Source: Halopseudomonas pachastrellae (lineage in GTDB: Bacteria; Pseudomonadota; Gammaproteobacteria; Pseudomonadales; Pseudomonadaceae). Taken from it: a stretch of 64,000 nt of DNA. Shown piece by piece: positions 49,940-59,486 of the stretch. The position numbers were made by a program, and so were the translations under genes. The number at the start of each line of letters is the position of its first letter. The first letter of the stretch is position 1. The stretch is taken from positions 153,655 to 217,654 of the forward strand of contig NZ_FOUD01000003.1 of NCBI RefSeq assembly GCF_900114765.1. Direction: 5' to 3'. A model generated the notes under the pieces. The model worked only from the letters and a program-made list of their open reading frames with translations, had not been told where the DNA came from and ran no database searches.

Positions 49940-51046
49940 ATGGATCGCGCCGCACGCTGGATTGCCACAGGTCTTTCGGCCATTGCCCTTACCACTTTGC
50001 TGTCTGGCTGCTCCGAGCCGGCCGAGCCGGTGGCAGAAAAGCCCCGCCCGGTGAAACTCTTCACCGTGACCGACCCGGGTGCCGAGCGCATTCGCGAATT
50101 CCCGGCCCGCCTCAAGGCGCCGGAAGAAGCGCAGCTGTCGTTCCGCCTGGGTGGCGAGCTGCAGTCGCTCAAGGTGCACGAGGGGCAAGAGGTCAAGCAG
50201 GGTGATCTGATTGCCCAGCTGGACGACACCGACTATCGCCTCAAGCTGAGCGATCGCCAGGCCAGCTTTGAGCTGACCCGCAGCCAGCTGACCCGCATGG
50301 AGCAGCTGGTTGAGCGGCAGATGGTCTCGCAGGCCGAGTACGACCAGCGCAAGGCGCAGTTCAACTCCGCCGAAGCCGCGCTCAACCTGGCCCGCCAGGA
50401 GCTGGCCTACACCCGCATCAACGCGCCCTTTGATGGCGTCGTAGCGCGCACCCACGTTGAGCAGTTTCAGGTGGTGCAGCCCAATCAGCCGATTGTCACG
50501 CTGTACAGCAGCGACAGCATGGACGTGGTGTTTCAGGTACCGGAGAACCTGTTCAGCAACCTGCGCCGTGACCTGAAACCCGAAGACCTGCACTCCAAAG
50601 TGCGCCTGGAAAACCTGCCCGGCACCCCGATCGAGGCCGCCTACAAGGAGTACGCCAGCCAGCCGGACCCGTCCACGCTGGCCTATGACGTCACCCTGAG
50701 CATGCCGATCCCGGAGGGTGTGGTGCTGCTGCCGGGCATGAGCGCCACCGTGATCGTCGACTTTGCCGGCATCACCCGTCACACCCAGATACCCATGGTG
50801 GTGCCGGTTGAGGCGGTGTTCAGCCCCGACAGCCAGAGCAGCGAGGCGCGTCAGGTGTGGGTGATCAGCGAGCAGGATGGCGAGCTGCACGTCAGCGCCC
50901 GCAGCGTCACCGTGGGCGAGCTGACCCATGACGGCATCGAGGTGCTCAGCGGGCTTGAGGCCGGCGAGCAGATTGTCGCCGCCGGTGGCAACGAGCTGAG
51001 CGAAGGCCAGCAGGTGCGTCGCTGGGTTCGCGAGCGGGGGCTGTAA
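49940..51046 (+). CDS. RND efflux periplasmic adaptor lipoprotein
   Basis: 368 residues from MDRAARWIATG. Lipobox LLSGC near residue 22-26 indicates lipid anchoring. The fold follows the membrane-fusion-protein order: PVKLFTVTDP strand, lipoyl half EAQLSFRLGGELQSLKVHEGQEVKQGDLIAQLDDTDY, helical hairpin (QLVERQMVSQAEYDQRKAQF), second lipoyl half YTRINAPFDGVVARTH, then beta-barrel domain. The ATG at 49940 is chosen because the signal follows at once. The RND pump gene starts at the last base of this stop. Confidence 0.93.
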   Translation: MDRAARWIATGLSAIALTTLLSGCSEPAEPVAEKPRPVKLFTVTDPGAERIREFPARLKAPEEAQLSFRLGGELQSLKVHEGQEVKQGDLIAQLDDTDYRLKLSDRQASFELTRSQLTRMEQLVERQMVSQAEYDQRKAQFNSAEAALNLARQELAYTRINAPFDGVVARTHVEQFQVVQPNQPIVTLYSSDSMDVVFQVPENLFSNLRRDLKPEDLHSKVRLENLPGTPIEAAYKEYASQPDPSTLAYDVTLSMPIPEGVVLLPGMSATVIVDFAGITRHTQIPMVVPVEAVFSPDSQSSEARQVWVISEQDGELHVSARSVTVGELTHDGIEVLSGLEAGEQIVAAGGNELSEGQQVRRWVRERGL

Positions 51047-54000
51047 TGAATATTGCCGCGTACTTTATCCAGCGTCGGGTGACCAGCTGGCTGGTCGCGC
51101 TGCTGCTCGGCATTGGCGGCGTGATCGCCTTTATCGATCTGGGGCGGCTGGAAGATCCGGCCTTTACCCTGAAAATGGCCATGGTCGTCACGCCCTACCC
51201 CGGCGCCTCGCCGCAGCAGGTGGAAGAGGAGCTGACCTACCCGCTGGAGAACGCCATCCAGCAGCTGCCCTACGTCGATACCATCACCTCGACCAGCAGC
51301 GCCGGCCTGTCGCAGATCATGGTCGAGGTGCAGGCGCAGTACCGCGCCGAGCAGCTGCCGCAGATCTGGGACGAGATGCGCCGCCGCATCAATGACCTGC
51401 GCCCCAACCTGCCGCCGGGCGTAAGCGAGCCGCAGATCATGGATGATTTTGGCGACGTGTTCGGCACCTTCTTCATGATCAGCGGTGACGGTTACGACTA
51501 CCGCGAACTGCGCGATTACGCCGACTACCTGCGCCGCGAGCTGGTGCTGGTCGAGGGCGTTGGCAAGGTCAACCTGGCCGGCGTACCGCAGGAAGAAGTG
51601 CACCTGGAAATCTCCCGCGCGCGCATGACCGCGCTGGGCATTGCCCCGCAGGCCATCTATGACCTGCTGAGCAACCAGAACGTGGTGTCGGACGCCGGAC
51701 GCATGCTGGTGGGCAGCGAGTCCATTCGCTTGCACCCCACCGGCGAGTTTCAGGATGTCAGCGAGCTGGAGCGGCTGATCATCAGCCCGCCGGGCAGCTC
51801 CAAACAGGTCTATCTGGGGGATGTGGCGCGGATTAGCCGCGGCTTTACCGAAACCCCCACCAGCCTCTACCGCGCGCAGGGTAATCCGGCGCTGGGGCTG
51901 GGCGTGTCCTATGCCGCGCACGTTAACGTGGTGGACGTAGGCAACGCGGTAGCCGCACGCCTGGCCGAGCTGGAGGAGGACCGCCCGGCCGGCATGCAGG
52001 TGACCATGTTCTATAACCAGTCCGCCGAGGTAGAAAACTCGGTGAGCGGTTTTGTCTGGAACTTCCTGGCTTCTGTCGCCATTGTCGTGATTGTGCTGCT
52101 GATCTTCATGGGGCTGCGCAGCGGCCTGTTGATCGGTCTGGTGCTGGCGCTGACGGTGCTGGGCACCTTTATCTTCATGCAGATGATCGGCATTGAGCTG
52201 CAGCGTATCTCCCTTGGCGCGCTGGTGATTGCGCTGGGGATGCTGGTGGACAACGCCATTGTCATTGTCGAAGGCATTCTGGTCGGCCGGCAGCGCGGCC
52301 AGACTACCCTGCAGTCAGCCGGCGATATCGTGCGCCAGACCAACCTGCCGCTGCTGGGCGCCACCGCCATCGCCATCATCGCCTTTGCGCCCATTGGCCT
52401 GTCGGATGACTCCACCGGCGAGTTCTGTCTGTCGCTATTCCAAGTGCTGCTAGTCTCCCTGACCCTCAGCTGGGTCACGGCGATCACCCTGACGCCGTTC
52501 TTTGCCAGCCTGTTCTTTCGCGATCAGCCCGCAACAGATGAGCAGAGCGAGCCGGAAGACCCCTACCGCGGCATCGTTTTTGTGGTGTACCGCAAGCTGC
52601 TGGCCACCGCCCTGCACCACCGGGTGCTGACGCTGGTGATGCTGAGCGTGCTGCTGGTGGCCTCCGTGGTCGGCTTCAGCCAGGTGCGCCAGGCGTTCTT
52701 CCCGCCGTCCAACACACCGATGTTCTTTGTCGACGTCTGGCTACCCAAGGGCAGCGACATCCGCTACACCCAGCAGGTGGTGGCCGAGATGGATCAGTAC
52801 GTGCTGGCGCAGGAGGGCGTTACCGAGGTGACCTCTACCATCGGTCAGGGCGCGCTGCGATTTATCCTCACCTACTTCCCGGAGCGTATTCACGCAAACT
52901 ACGCCCAGCTGCTGGTGCGTACCGAGCAGCGCGACCAAATTGTGCCGCTGATTGCCGAGCTGGATGAGTACTTTAAAACCCAGCACCCCACCGCCAAGGT
53001 CAAACTCAAGCAGCTGATGCTTGGGCCGGGCAGCGACAGCAAGATCGAGGCGCGCTTTACCGGCCCCGACCCCGAGGTGCTGCGCAGCCTGGGCGCGCAG
53101 GCCATTGCCATCCTCAAGGCCGATCCGGTGGCCGATGCCGTGCTGCACAACTGGCGTGAGCGCACCAAGCTGGTCCGCCCGCAGTTTGCCGAGGCGCAGG
53201 CCCGCGAGCTGGGCGTGGACAAGGGCGACCTGGATACCCTGCTGAAGATGAACTTCAGCGGCGTTAACGTTGGCCTGTACCGCGACGGCACGCGCATGCT
53301 GCCGATTGTGGCACGCACCCCGGAAGACGAGCGGCTGGACGCCAGCACCCTGAGCGACCTGCTGGTATGGAGCAGCGTGCGCAACGCTTACATCCCCATC
53401 ACCCAGGTGGTCAGCGGCTTTGTCACCGACTGGGAGGACCCGCTGATTCTGCGTGAAGACCGCAAGCGTACGCTGACCGTACAGGCCGACCCGAGCATCA
53501 TCAGCGGCCAGACCGCCGCCGAGCTGTTCGCCCGCATCCGTCCGCAAATCGAAGCCATCGACCTGCCGCGTGGTTACAAGCTGGAGTGGGGCGGCGAGTA
53601 CGAAAGCTCGCGTGATGCTCAGGCCGCCGTATTCGGCAGCCTGCCGCTCGGTTATCTGGCGATGTTCCTGATTACCGTGCTGCTGTTCGACTCACTCAAA
53701 CGCGCCACCATCATCTGGCTGACCGTACCGCTGGCGGTGATCGGCGTGACGCTGGGCTTTTTGCTCACGGGCATTCCGTTCGGCTTTATGGCGCTGCTGG
53801 GCTTTCTCAGTCTGAGCGGCATGCTGGTCAAAAACGGCATCGTACTGGTGGATGAGATTCGCCTGCAGATCGACTCCGGCAAAGAGGCGTATAGCGCCTT
53901 GGTGGACTCAGCCATCAGCCGGGTACGCCCGGTCTCCATGGCCGCGCTGACCACCATCCTCGGCATGGCGCCGCTGCTGACCGACGCCTTCTTCCAGAGC

Positions 54001-54114
54001 ATGGCCGTGGTGATCATGTTTGGCCTGGGCTTTGCCACCGTGCTCACGCTGGTGGTGCTGCCGGTGATCTACAGCCTGTTCTTCAAGATTCCGGTCGAAG
54101 GGCGGCGGGTATAA
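51046..54114 (+). CDS. RND-family inner-membrane efflux pump (HAE type)
   Basis: 1022 residues with the RND plan: TM1 (SWLVALLLGIGG), a large periplasmic loop (about 35-330), TM2-6 with proton-relay Asp in GMLVDNAIVIVEG near 402-414, a second large loop (about 560-850) and TM8-12 (GFMALLGFLSLSGMLVKNGIVLVDEI near 930). It forms a tripartite pump with the adaptor; an outer-membrane channel gene is not present here. Gene overlaps the adaptor stop by 1 bp. Substrates unknown. Confidence 0.95.
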   Translation: MNIAAYFIQRRVTSWLVALLLGIGGVIAFIDLGRLEDPAFTLKMAMVVTPYPGASPQQVEEELTYPLENAIQQLPYVDTITSTSSAGLSQIMVEVQAQYRAEQLPQIWDEMRRRINDLRPNLPPGVSEPQIMDDFGDVFGTFFMISGDGYDYRELRDYADYLRRELVLVEGVGKVNLAGVPQEEVHLEISRARMTALGIAPQAIYDLLSNQNVVSDAGRMLVGSESIRLHPTGEFQDVSELERLIISPPGSSKQVYLGDVARISRGFTETPTSLYRAQGNPALGLGVSYAAHVNVVDVGNAVAARLAELEEDRPAGMQVTMFYNQSAEVENSVSGFVWNFLASVAIVVIVLLIFMGLRSGLLIGLVLALTVLGTFIFMQMIGIELQRISLGALVIALGMLVDNAIVIVEGILVGRQRGQTTLQSAGDIVRQTNLPLLGATAIAIIAFAPIGLSDDSTGEFCLSLFQVLLVSLTLSWVTAITLTPFFASLFFRDQPATDEQSEPEDPYRGIVFVVYRKLLATALHHRVLTLVMLSVLLVASVVGFSQVRQAFFPPSNTPMFFVDVWLPKGSDIRYTQQVVAEMDQYVLAQEGVTEVTSTIGQGALRFILTYFPERIHANYAQLLVRTEQRDQIVPLIAELDEYFKTQHPTAKVKLKQLMLGPGSDSKIEARFTGPDPEVLRSLGAQAIAILKADPVADAVLHNWRERTKLVRPQFAEAQARELGVDKGDLDTLLKMNFSGVNVGLYRDGTRMLPIVARTPEDERLDASTLSDLLVWSSVRNAYIPITQVVSGFVTDWEDPLILREDRKRTLTVQADPSIISGQTAAELFARIRPQIEAIDLPRGYKLEWGGEYESSRDAQAAVFGSLPLGYLAMFLITVLLFDSLKRATIIWLTVPLAVIGVTLGFLLTGIPFGFMALLGFLSLSGMLVKNGIVLVDEIRLQIDSGKEAYSALVDSAISRVRPVSMAALTTILGMAPLLTDAFFQSMAVVIMFGLGFATVLTLVVLPVIYSLFFKIPVEGRRV

Positions 54115-54142
54115 CCTGCCGCCGCACTGCCGTCGCCGGTAG

Positions 54143-54170
54143 GGTGGAGAACCGCAAAGCGTTCTCCACC
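54143..54170. repeat. GGTGGAGAAC palindrome
   Basis: Ten-bp perfect arms GGTGGAGAAC/GTTCTCCACC with an 8-bp spacer, after GTAG. Same family as 16845-16960 and 55183-55214. It follows the RND gene and lacks a T run, so it is not a classical terminator. Confidence 0.75.
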
Positions 54171-54273
54171 ATCGTGAAGCCCGGCCCAACGCTGCCGTTG
54201 CACATCGCCCACGGCTGACGCGACCGACGCACTGGAGTAGGCTGCAACAACCTACTCGCAGCCGGAGCGTCGC

Positions 54274-55164
54274 ATGAGCAGCCACCCTGTCAGCGCCCAA
54301 CGCATCACCGCCCGCAGCGCCGAAATTGGCGGCACCCTGCCGGTCAACCGCGTACTGCCCACCCGCCAGCGCCGCCAGATTGGCGCCTGGTGCTTCCTCG
54401 ATCACGCCGGCCCTGCCCGCTTTGAGTCCGGCGACGGCATGCACGTAGGCGCGCACCCGCACACCTGCCTGCAGACCTTCACCTGGATGATCGAAGGCGA
54501 GGTGCTGCACCGCGACAGCCTCGGCAACCAGCAACTGATCCGCCCAGGCCAGGTCAACCTGATGACCGCCGGCCGCGGCATCAGCCACACCGAAGACTCC
54601 ACCGACGCCACCACCCGCCTGCACGCCGCCCAACTGTGGATCGCCCTGCCACCGCACATGGCAAACGCCGACCCCGCCTTCACCGATTACCCCGAGCTGC
54701 CAGCGTGGCAGCAAAACTGCATCGACTTCACCCTGCTGGTCGGCGACTTTGCCGGCTACACGTCCCCGGTCGAGGTCTATAGCCCCCTGCTCGGGCTGGA
54801 CATCCACAGCCCCAGCGGCGGCACCTGCGAGCTGACCCTCAACCCCGCCTTTGAACATGGCCTGCTGGTGATGGAAGGCGAACTGGAGCTGGACGGCGAA
54901 CGCTTTGCCGAAAATGAACTAGCCGCCCTCGACCCCAGCCCCACCACCCTGCACCTGACCCTAACCCCCGGCAGCCGCCTGATCCTCATCGGCGGAGAAC
55001 CGGCCGAGAAGGTGCTGATGTTCTGGAATTTTGTCGGCTACAGTCGCGAATACATCATCGAAGCAACGCGGGACTGGCAGGCCGAGTCTGCGCGCTTCGG
55101 CAAGGTGGCGGGGTTTGATGGGGAGCGGATTGCGGCACCGGCGTTGCCGTGGCGGAGTGCATAG
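54274..55164 (+). CDS. Pirin-family protein
   Basis: 296 residues, bicupin. The metal site is in the first cupin: HPHTCLQTFTWMIEGEVLHRDSLG near 64-87 (two His) and GRGISHTED near 106-114 (His and Glu). A second, metal-free cupin follows (LLVMEGELELDGE). Pirins act as quercetin-dioxygenase-like redox or regulatory proteins. It has its own start 159 bp after the RND gene with a GGAG site; the spacer holds only a palindrome. Confidence 0.9.
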   Translation: MSSHPVSAQRITARSAEIGGTLPVNRVLPTRQRRQIGAWCFLDHAGPARFESGDGMHVGAHPHTCLQTFTWMIEGEVLHRDSLGNQQLIRPGQVNLMTAGRGISHTEDSTDATTRLHAAQLWIALPPHMANADPAFTDYPELPAWQQNCIDFTLLVGDFAGYTSPVEVYSPLLGLDIHSPSGGTCELTLNPAFEHGLLVMEGELELDGERFAENELAALDPSPTTLHLTLTPGSRLILIGGEPAEKVLMFWNFVGYSREYIIEATRDWQAESARFGKVAGFDGERIAAPALPWRSA

Positions 55165-55182
55165 TCGGGCGCTAGCCCGGCG

Positions 55183-55214
55183 GTAGGGCGGACACAAGTG
55201 AAGCGTTGTCCACC
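55183..55214. repeat. GGCGGACA/TTGTCCACC palindrome
   Basis: GTAGGGCGGACAC with GTTGTCCACC around AAGTGAAGC; member of the GGTGGA palindrome family. Confidence 0.7.
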
Positions 55215-55255
55215 AGGCGGTGTATTGGTTCTGCTCCGAGCGGATTGCTCATCTA

Positions 55256-55525
55256 CGCCTTTCGCCTTCACGGCGAGCAGGGGGAAATGCATGGCCATTT
55301 CCCCCTGCACCCCAACGGGTCTGCTCACGACCAATCGCGAGCAGACCCGATGCCACCCCGACTACGCGGCCCTTCGGGTTCGCTGCGTTGCTCGGCCTGA
55401 CGGGGGTGGCCGGCGAGGTGCTGGCAGAACTAGGCTCTGCGAGTCTCAGACATGCTGCCGTCCTGCTTCCCGCCAGCCCTGCGCTACTCGCCGGCGTAAA
55501 CGGGGACCCAGCGGGTCTGTGCATT
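55256..55525 (-). repeat. Large structured repeat, family 1, diverged copy 5
   Basis: On the minus strand it runs from CGTTTACG...CGAGTAGCGCAG through a worn central hairpin (GGCTGGCGGG with CCCGTCAGGCC), the conserved CGAGCAACGCAG and CCCGAAGGG hairpin, a replacement stem GGGTCTGCTC/GAGCAGACCC, and a strong hairpin GCAGGGGGAAATG/CATTTCCCCCTGC, ending in the shared TCGCC...GGCGA hairpin. Sequence differs strongly from copies 1-4, yet each stem pairs. Confidence 0.7.
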
Positions 55526-55618
55526 GGTTAGAAGTCTTTCTGCAAAGCAGCGTATAGAGCTTTTTTTATCCAAGACTAGATGTTTGGGTAAAAGTAATGG
55601 CTGATACTGAGTGTGCTG

Positions 55619-56353
55619 TTATTTACTTTTGTAGGCATCAGCTACTTCTTTTGGAATAAAAGTGTACTTGGATACTTCGTCAATGATTTCAGGGTATAGG
55701 AAAAGTGGGGAATTCTCGGCCATGATTGAACTCTTCATATAAACTTTTTTACGTTTCGATGCTGAATAGTATAGGTTGCACCAGATTAAGTCTGGTCTAC
55801 TCCTAGAGTCTCGTTTTCTCAATGTTTCCTCGAGAAGCCCACCAGGTACTAGTGTGTTAGTTTGGGTCGGCTTGTCAATGGGCTTTACCTGTTCGTATTT
55901 TTCTCGTGATATTGAAGTGAATTGATTTCCAGAGTATTCATATAGCTCGGCATTGCAGTAGCGGCGCAGTTCCCATACTGCTCTATCCAACATTGCAAGC
56001 TCACAGTCCCTTATGAACCAAGATACTTCTAGGTATCGAAATCTTGCCCCGAACTCTTCAAGCCTTTTTATGAAGTTTTTGGTTTGCTCTGACAGGGGAA
56101 TATCTAGCTTCTCAGAGATAAGGTCTAAGCTTCTTTTTATCTCATGCGTTATAGCTAGCTTTGGCTTTGGAATACGGACAAGAATTGCAATGCATTTTGC
56201 ATATTTTTCAAGGGCATGAAGCGCAGACCAGTGAAACTGCGGGAACAGGTCTGCCCTGTAAGCCATGCGAGCATGGATGTAGTCTCTGTCAGCGGTGTCT
56301 CGAAAAGCTCTGAGAGCGAAACTGTTCACCTTTTGCATCATGCTGTGAGGCAT
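55619..56353 (-). CDS. AT-rich orphan gene, HEPN-like N-terminus
   Basis: 244 residues. I do not recognise a named family. The N-terminal YIHARMAYRADLFPQFHWSA followed by LHALEKYAKCIAIL resembles HEPN helices (a His/Glu/Lys-rich helix after an uptake-type start). A basic C-terminal half (ETLRKRDSRSRPDLIWCNLY, SASKRKKVYMKSS) follows. The base composition is far more AT-rich than neighbours, and the two-gene block is bounded by family 1 repeats at 55256-55525 and 57467-57670, which suggests transfer. A role in conflict systems is only a guess. Confidence 0.6.
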   Translation of the reverse strand: MPHSMMQKVNSFALRAFRDTADRDYIHARMAYRADLFPQFHWSALHALEKYAKCIAILVRIPKPKLAITHEIKRSLDLISEKLDIPLSEQTKNFIKRLEEFGARFRYLEVSWFIRDCELAMLDRAVWELRRYCNAELYEYSGNQFTSISREKYEQVKPIDKPTQTNTLVPGGLLEETLRKRDSRSRPDLIWCNLYYSASKRKKVYMKSSIMAENSPLFLYPEIIDEVSKYTFIPKEVADAYKSK

Positions 56354-56449
56354 ACTTACCCTCTAAATTGGCTGGCGTTTGGTTAAGCCGTCAGCTTTAG
56401 CCCGCCCCATAAAACGAAACGAACGGTTTGAACCATTTGTTATGTCTGT

Positions 56450-57073
56450 TTACACGCTTTCGATAGTGATAGTTCTTACTATTTGCCCTAAGAGCACAAG
56501 CGCAGCCAATCTATCATTTAACTGATTAATGATAATTGCTCGTGCGTTTTCGGTAGTTAAGTCAGCCTCTATTTCGCGCCATGCAGCGGCTTTTTCTTCT
56601 TCCGTATGGTACTGAGTGCCGTTCAGCCATGTTCTAAGTAAAGAACTGTCAAATAGTGGCTGTTCTCCGATGGATACCTGCATGTAAGCGGCAAGTTGTC
56701 CATGGTCGAATATATGCTGCAGCTCCTTCAGGCGAGCCGATAAACGCTTGTTCTTGAAGCATCTACCCAAGAGCGCACGAACTGCTCCGAAAGAAGCAGA
56801 TTCTTTATGGAGGATCAATGGTCGAAGCACATGTAACAGCTCATGCAGTTCGGCGTTGGAATAGCTTGCGGCGTTGAACTTCATTTCACCCGCCTCCCAT
56901 TTCATGCCGCTTATTCTAGGAACTCCGCGGCGAACAAGGCTGCACTCCATAGCACGGTCAAGGTGAGATACGAATTTGATAAGTATTTTCCAGTCAGACT
57001 CGGAAAAATCGCCGCTTAAAGTATCCAAAATCACGCCATCATTGCTTCGCTCTTCAAGACTGATAGTGCGCAT
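56450..57073 (-). CDS. AT-rich orphan gene, no recognised family
   Basis: 207 residues, mainly helical (ELHELLHVLRPLILHKESAS, RLSARLKELQHIFDHGQLAA, AAAWREIEADLTTENARAII), with no signal peptide or membrane segment. The start MRTISLEERSNDGVILDTLSGD and acidic first 40 residues do not match a family I know. It reads toward the HEPN-like gene 96 bp downstream and shares its AT-rich base use, so the two probably arrived together. Confidence 0.6.
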   Translation of the reverse strand: MRTISLEERSNDGVILDTLSGDFSESDWKILIKFVSHLDRAMECSLVRRGVPRISGMKWEAGEMKFNAASYSNAELHELLHVLRPLILHKESASFGAVRALLGRCFKNKRLSARLKELQHIFDHGQLAAYMQVSIGEQPLFDSSLLRTWLNGTQYHTEEEKAAAWREIEADLTTENARAIIINQLNDRLAALVLLGQIVRTITIESV

Positions 57074-57466
57074 GCCGATACCTTAAATTGAGCCAGACGT
57101 AACAGTGAGTAGATCCCGCTAGCTTTAATGCGCGGTGTGGCGTCGTATACAGTGGCCTCGTATTCTCTTGTGTTCCGATGGATTGGCCGTGTTCTCGCGC
57201 GAGTGCTGAACGTTAAACCGCGCGAGGCTTAATGCTCCACTGGTCGACCGCGAAGGCTTGTGCGCAGGTGAGGGTGCTGACGGGTATTCGAGATGAGAGG
57301 AGTCGAGTCTATGTAGCATCCATGCCTCCTGACGGGGCCGCGAGAAGTGCGGTGTTTTGATAGTGCTACTACGCGCCACGTTTGCCAACCCTGAATACGG
57401 CTAAAGGCTAGATCAAGTAACGCGGCTTTGCCCGCATCTGCGAACGTGGCGAATGCACGGACTCCA
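57074..57466. other. Spacer left of family 1 copy 2, no gene recognised
   Basis: About 390 bp between the AT-rich block and the repeat. Composition rises back to the GC-rich norm near 57180. No frame looks coding and I see no strong hairpin; it may contain the boundary of the inserted block. Confidence 0.45.
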
Positions 57467-57670
57467 GTCCCGTTTACGCGGGCGAGTAGCGCAGGGCTGG
57501 CGGGAAAAAGAGTCATAGGATGTCTGAGGCTCGAAGAGCCGAGTTTTATGACTCCCCGCCAGCCCGAGCAACGCAGCGAACCCGAAGGGCCGCGTAGTCG
57601 GGTGCCCGGGGGTATCGCCAAGGGGGGGCCGGGCAAGCGGCCCCCTTTGGCTCGCCGGAGAAGGCGAAAG
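57467..57670 (+). repeat. Large structured repeat, family 1, copy 2
   Basis: Nearly the same as copy 1 in order, with stem changes that keep pairing: GGGCTGGCGGG (57494-57504) with CCCGCCAGCCC (57555-57565) perfect, and an apical GGCTC-GAA-GAGCC (57528-57540) where copy 1 has other bases. The right hairpin is GGGGGCCGGGCAAGCGGCCCCC-type, followed by TCGCCGGAGAAGGCGA. Confidence 0.88.
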
Positions 57671-57812
57671 GCGAGCAGGACGACGCCGCAAATGTTGAGC
57701 AACATTGCGATGGTTGAAGCAGTACGGCCACGGCATGCCGTGGCCCTACGAACGAGGTGGCGTGGGAGCGATCAAAATGTGCCTAAACTCCGCGTTGCGT
57801 CAGATGCCGCTT

Positions 57813-57845
57813 GGTGGACAAGGCTGCGCTTTTCTCTACCCTACG
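57813..57845. repeat. Worn GGTGGA palindrome
   Basis: GGTGGACAAG with CTCTACCCTAC at the right; member of the GGTGGA family with several mismatches. It overlaps the end of the pxpC gene. Confidence 0.5.
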
Positions 57846-58791
57846 GATGCGCTAGCCCGGGTAGTGCGCCCTGTGCTTGTAGGGTGCTGATAACGTTCAG
57901 CATCTCTCGCCGTGCACTTTCCTGACTCACCACCCGCAACCTCACTTTCTGCCCCGGCGCACATTGCGCCAACCGCGCCAGCGACAGCGGTGTGACTGCG
58001 CCGAGGCGTGGATAGCCGCCGATGGTCTGGCGGTCGTTCATCAGGATGATCGGTTGGCCGTCTGGCGGTACCTGGACGGCGCCGAGGGGGATGCCTTCGG
58101 AGATCAGGGCCTGGCCCTGGTAGCGCAGCGCGGGGCCGGTGAGGCGCATGCCCATGCGGTCGGCGCGTTGGTCAAGGGTCCAGCTTTGGTTGAAGGCGGC
58201 GAACAGGCTGGCTCCGGTGAAGGCGGCGATTTGCTCGCCGGGGATCAGGTCGAGCACGACTTCATTGCCCGGATACCAGAGCGCGTCTGCGGGCAGAGTG
58301 CGCGGTTCTGCATCGCCGGCCTTGCCCTGCAGACGGTCGCTGTTGTGCAGGCCGCGGCCATTGCCGTGCAGGCCACCGAGCTGTTCGCGCATGACGGTGG
58401 CGACGGCGTCCATCACCGGTTCTGCGGCAAAGCCGCCGGGGGTGGCGAGGTAGGCGCGTACGCCGCGTTTGGGGTTGTTGAACTGCAAGGTCTGGCCGTG
58501 GCGTAGCTGGAACGCCTGACCGGGTGCCAGTGGCCGATCGTCGAGTTTCGCATCCAGATCGGCACCGGTCAGTGCCAGCCAGCCGCTGGCGTGCGCGCGC
58601 AGTTGCAGTCCGCCAAGGGGGATTTCGATCACGGTGGCATCCGCGGTGTTGCCGAGCAGCCAGTTGGCCTGCTGCATGGCGACCCAGTCCAGCGCGCCGC
58701 CCTGGGTGATGCCCAGATGGCGCACGCCAAAGCGGCCGCCGTCTTGCAGTTGGGCAAAGCCGAGGCTGTGTTCGACCAGCAGCTCAATCAT
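57841..58791 (-). CDS. pxpC: 5-oxoprolinase subunit C (biotin-dependent carboxyltransferase-like)
   Basis: 316 residues with the AHS2/PxpC pattern: FGVRHLGITQGGALDWVAMQQANWLLGN near 24-51, VRAYLATPGGFAAEPVMD near 110, and DRQTIGGYPRLGAVT near 253. With PxpA and PxpB it hydrolyses 5-oxoproline to glutamate using ATP. Its start overlaps the PxpB stop by 4 bp. Confidence 0.93.
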   Translation of the reverse strand: MIELLVEHSLGFAQLQDGGRFGVRHLGITQGGALDWVAMQQANWLLGNTADATVIEIPLGGLQLRAHASGWLALTGADLDAKLDDRPLAPGQAFQLRHGQTLQFNNPKRGVRAYLATPGGFAAEPVMDAVATVMREQLGGLHGNGRGLHNSDRLQGKAGDAEPRTLPADALWYPGNEVVLDLIPGEQIAAFTGASLFAAFNQSWTLDQRADRMGMRLTGPALRYQGQALISEGIPLGAVQVPPDGQPIILMNDRQTIGGYPRLGAVTPLSLARLAQCAPGQKVRLRVVSQESARREMLNVISTLQAQGALPGLAHP

Positions 58792-59486
58792 GTGCTGGCC
58801 TCCATGGCCGTGTCGTCGCCGCCCAGGCGGATAAATTCGGCGTGGTCGATGGACACAAAGCGCACCCGGTCGCCTGGCTGCAGCAGGCTGCCGTGCTCGG
58901 CGCTGAACAGGGTCACCGGGCAGCGGCCAATCAGGTTCCAGCCGCCGGGTGAGGTCAGCGGGTAGATGGCGGTTTGCCGTTCGGCGATGCCGACGCTGCC
59001 CTTGGGCACGCGCGGGCGCGGGGTGGCAAGGCGGGCCGAGGCGAGCGCTTGATCCACCAGCCCCATATACGCAAAGCCGGGCGCAAAGCCGAGGGTGAAC
59101 ACCGGGTAGTCGCGGCTGCAGTGCTGCTCGATCACCTGCTCCGGGCTGAGCCCGGCGCGCTGGGCGATGGTGGTCAGTTCGGGGCCGACGCTCTGGTGAT
59201 ACCAGACCGGGATGGCGTGCAGGGTGCCGGTGTCGGCGGTCAGCGGTTGCAGGTTGTGCAGGCTGCGTTGAATCAGAGCGATGGCGGCATCTTCGCTCAG
59301 GGCGTGCAGGTCGTAGTGCAGCAGCAAGGTGGTGTACGACGGCACCAGATCGATCAGCTGCGCGCCGAAGGCCTGGCGCAGCTTCTCTCCGGCGGCCATC
59401 AGCCAGGGCATGTTGGCTTCGTCGATCTCATCGAACAGGCGCACCATCAGACTGTCGATGGCTGCGCTTTCGATGCGCAGGTTCAC
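58788..59486 (-). CDS. pxpB: 5-oxoprolinase subunit B
   Basis: 232 residues, AHS1/KipI family, with [12 protein letters not shown] near 48, [18 protein letters not shown] near 133-150, [31 protein letters not shown] near 160-190. Sits between pxpA and pxpC with 4-bp overlaps on each side. Confidence 0.93.
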   Translation of the reverse strand: MNLRIESAAIDSLMVRLFDEIDEANMPWLMAAGEKLRQAFGAQLIDLVPSYTTLLLHYDLHALSEDAAIALIQRSLHNLQPLTADTGTLHAIPVWYHQSVGPELTTIAQRAGLSPEQVIEQHCSRDYPVFTLGFAPGFAYMGLVDQALASARLATPRPRVPKGSVGIAERQTAIYPLTSPGGWNLIGRCPVTLFSAEHGSLLQPGDRVRFVSIDHAEFIRLGGDDTAMEAST

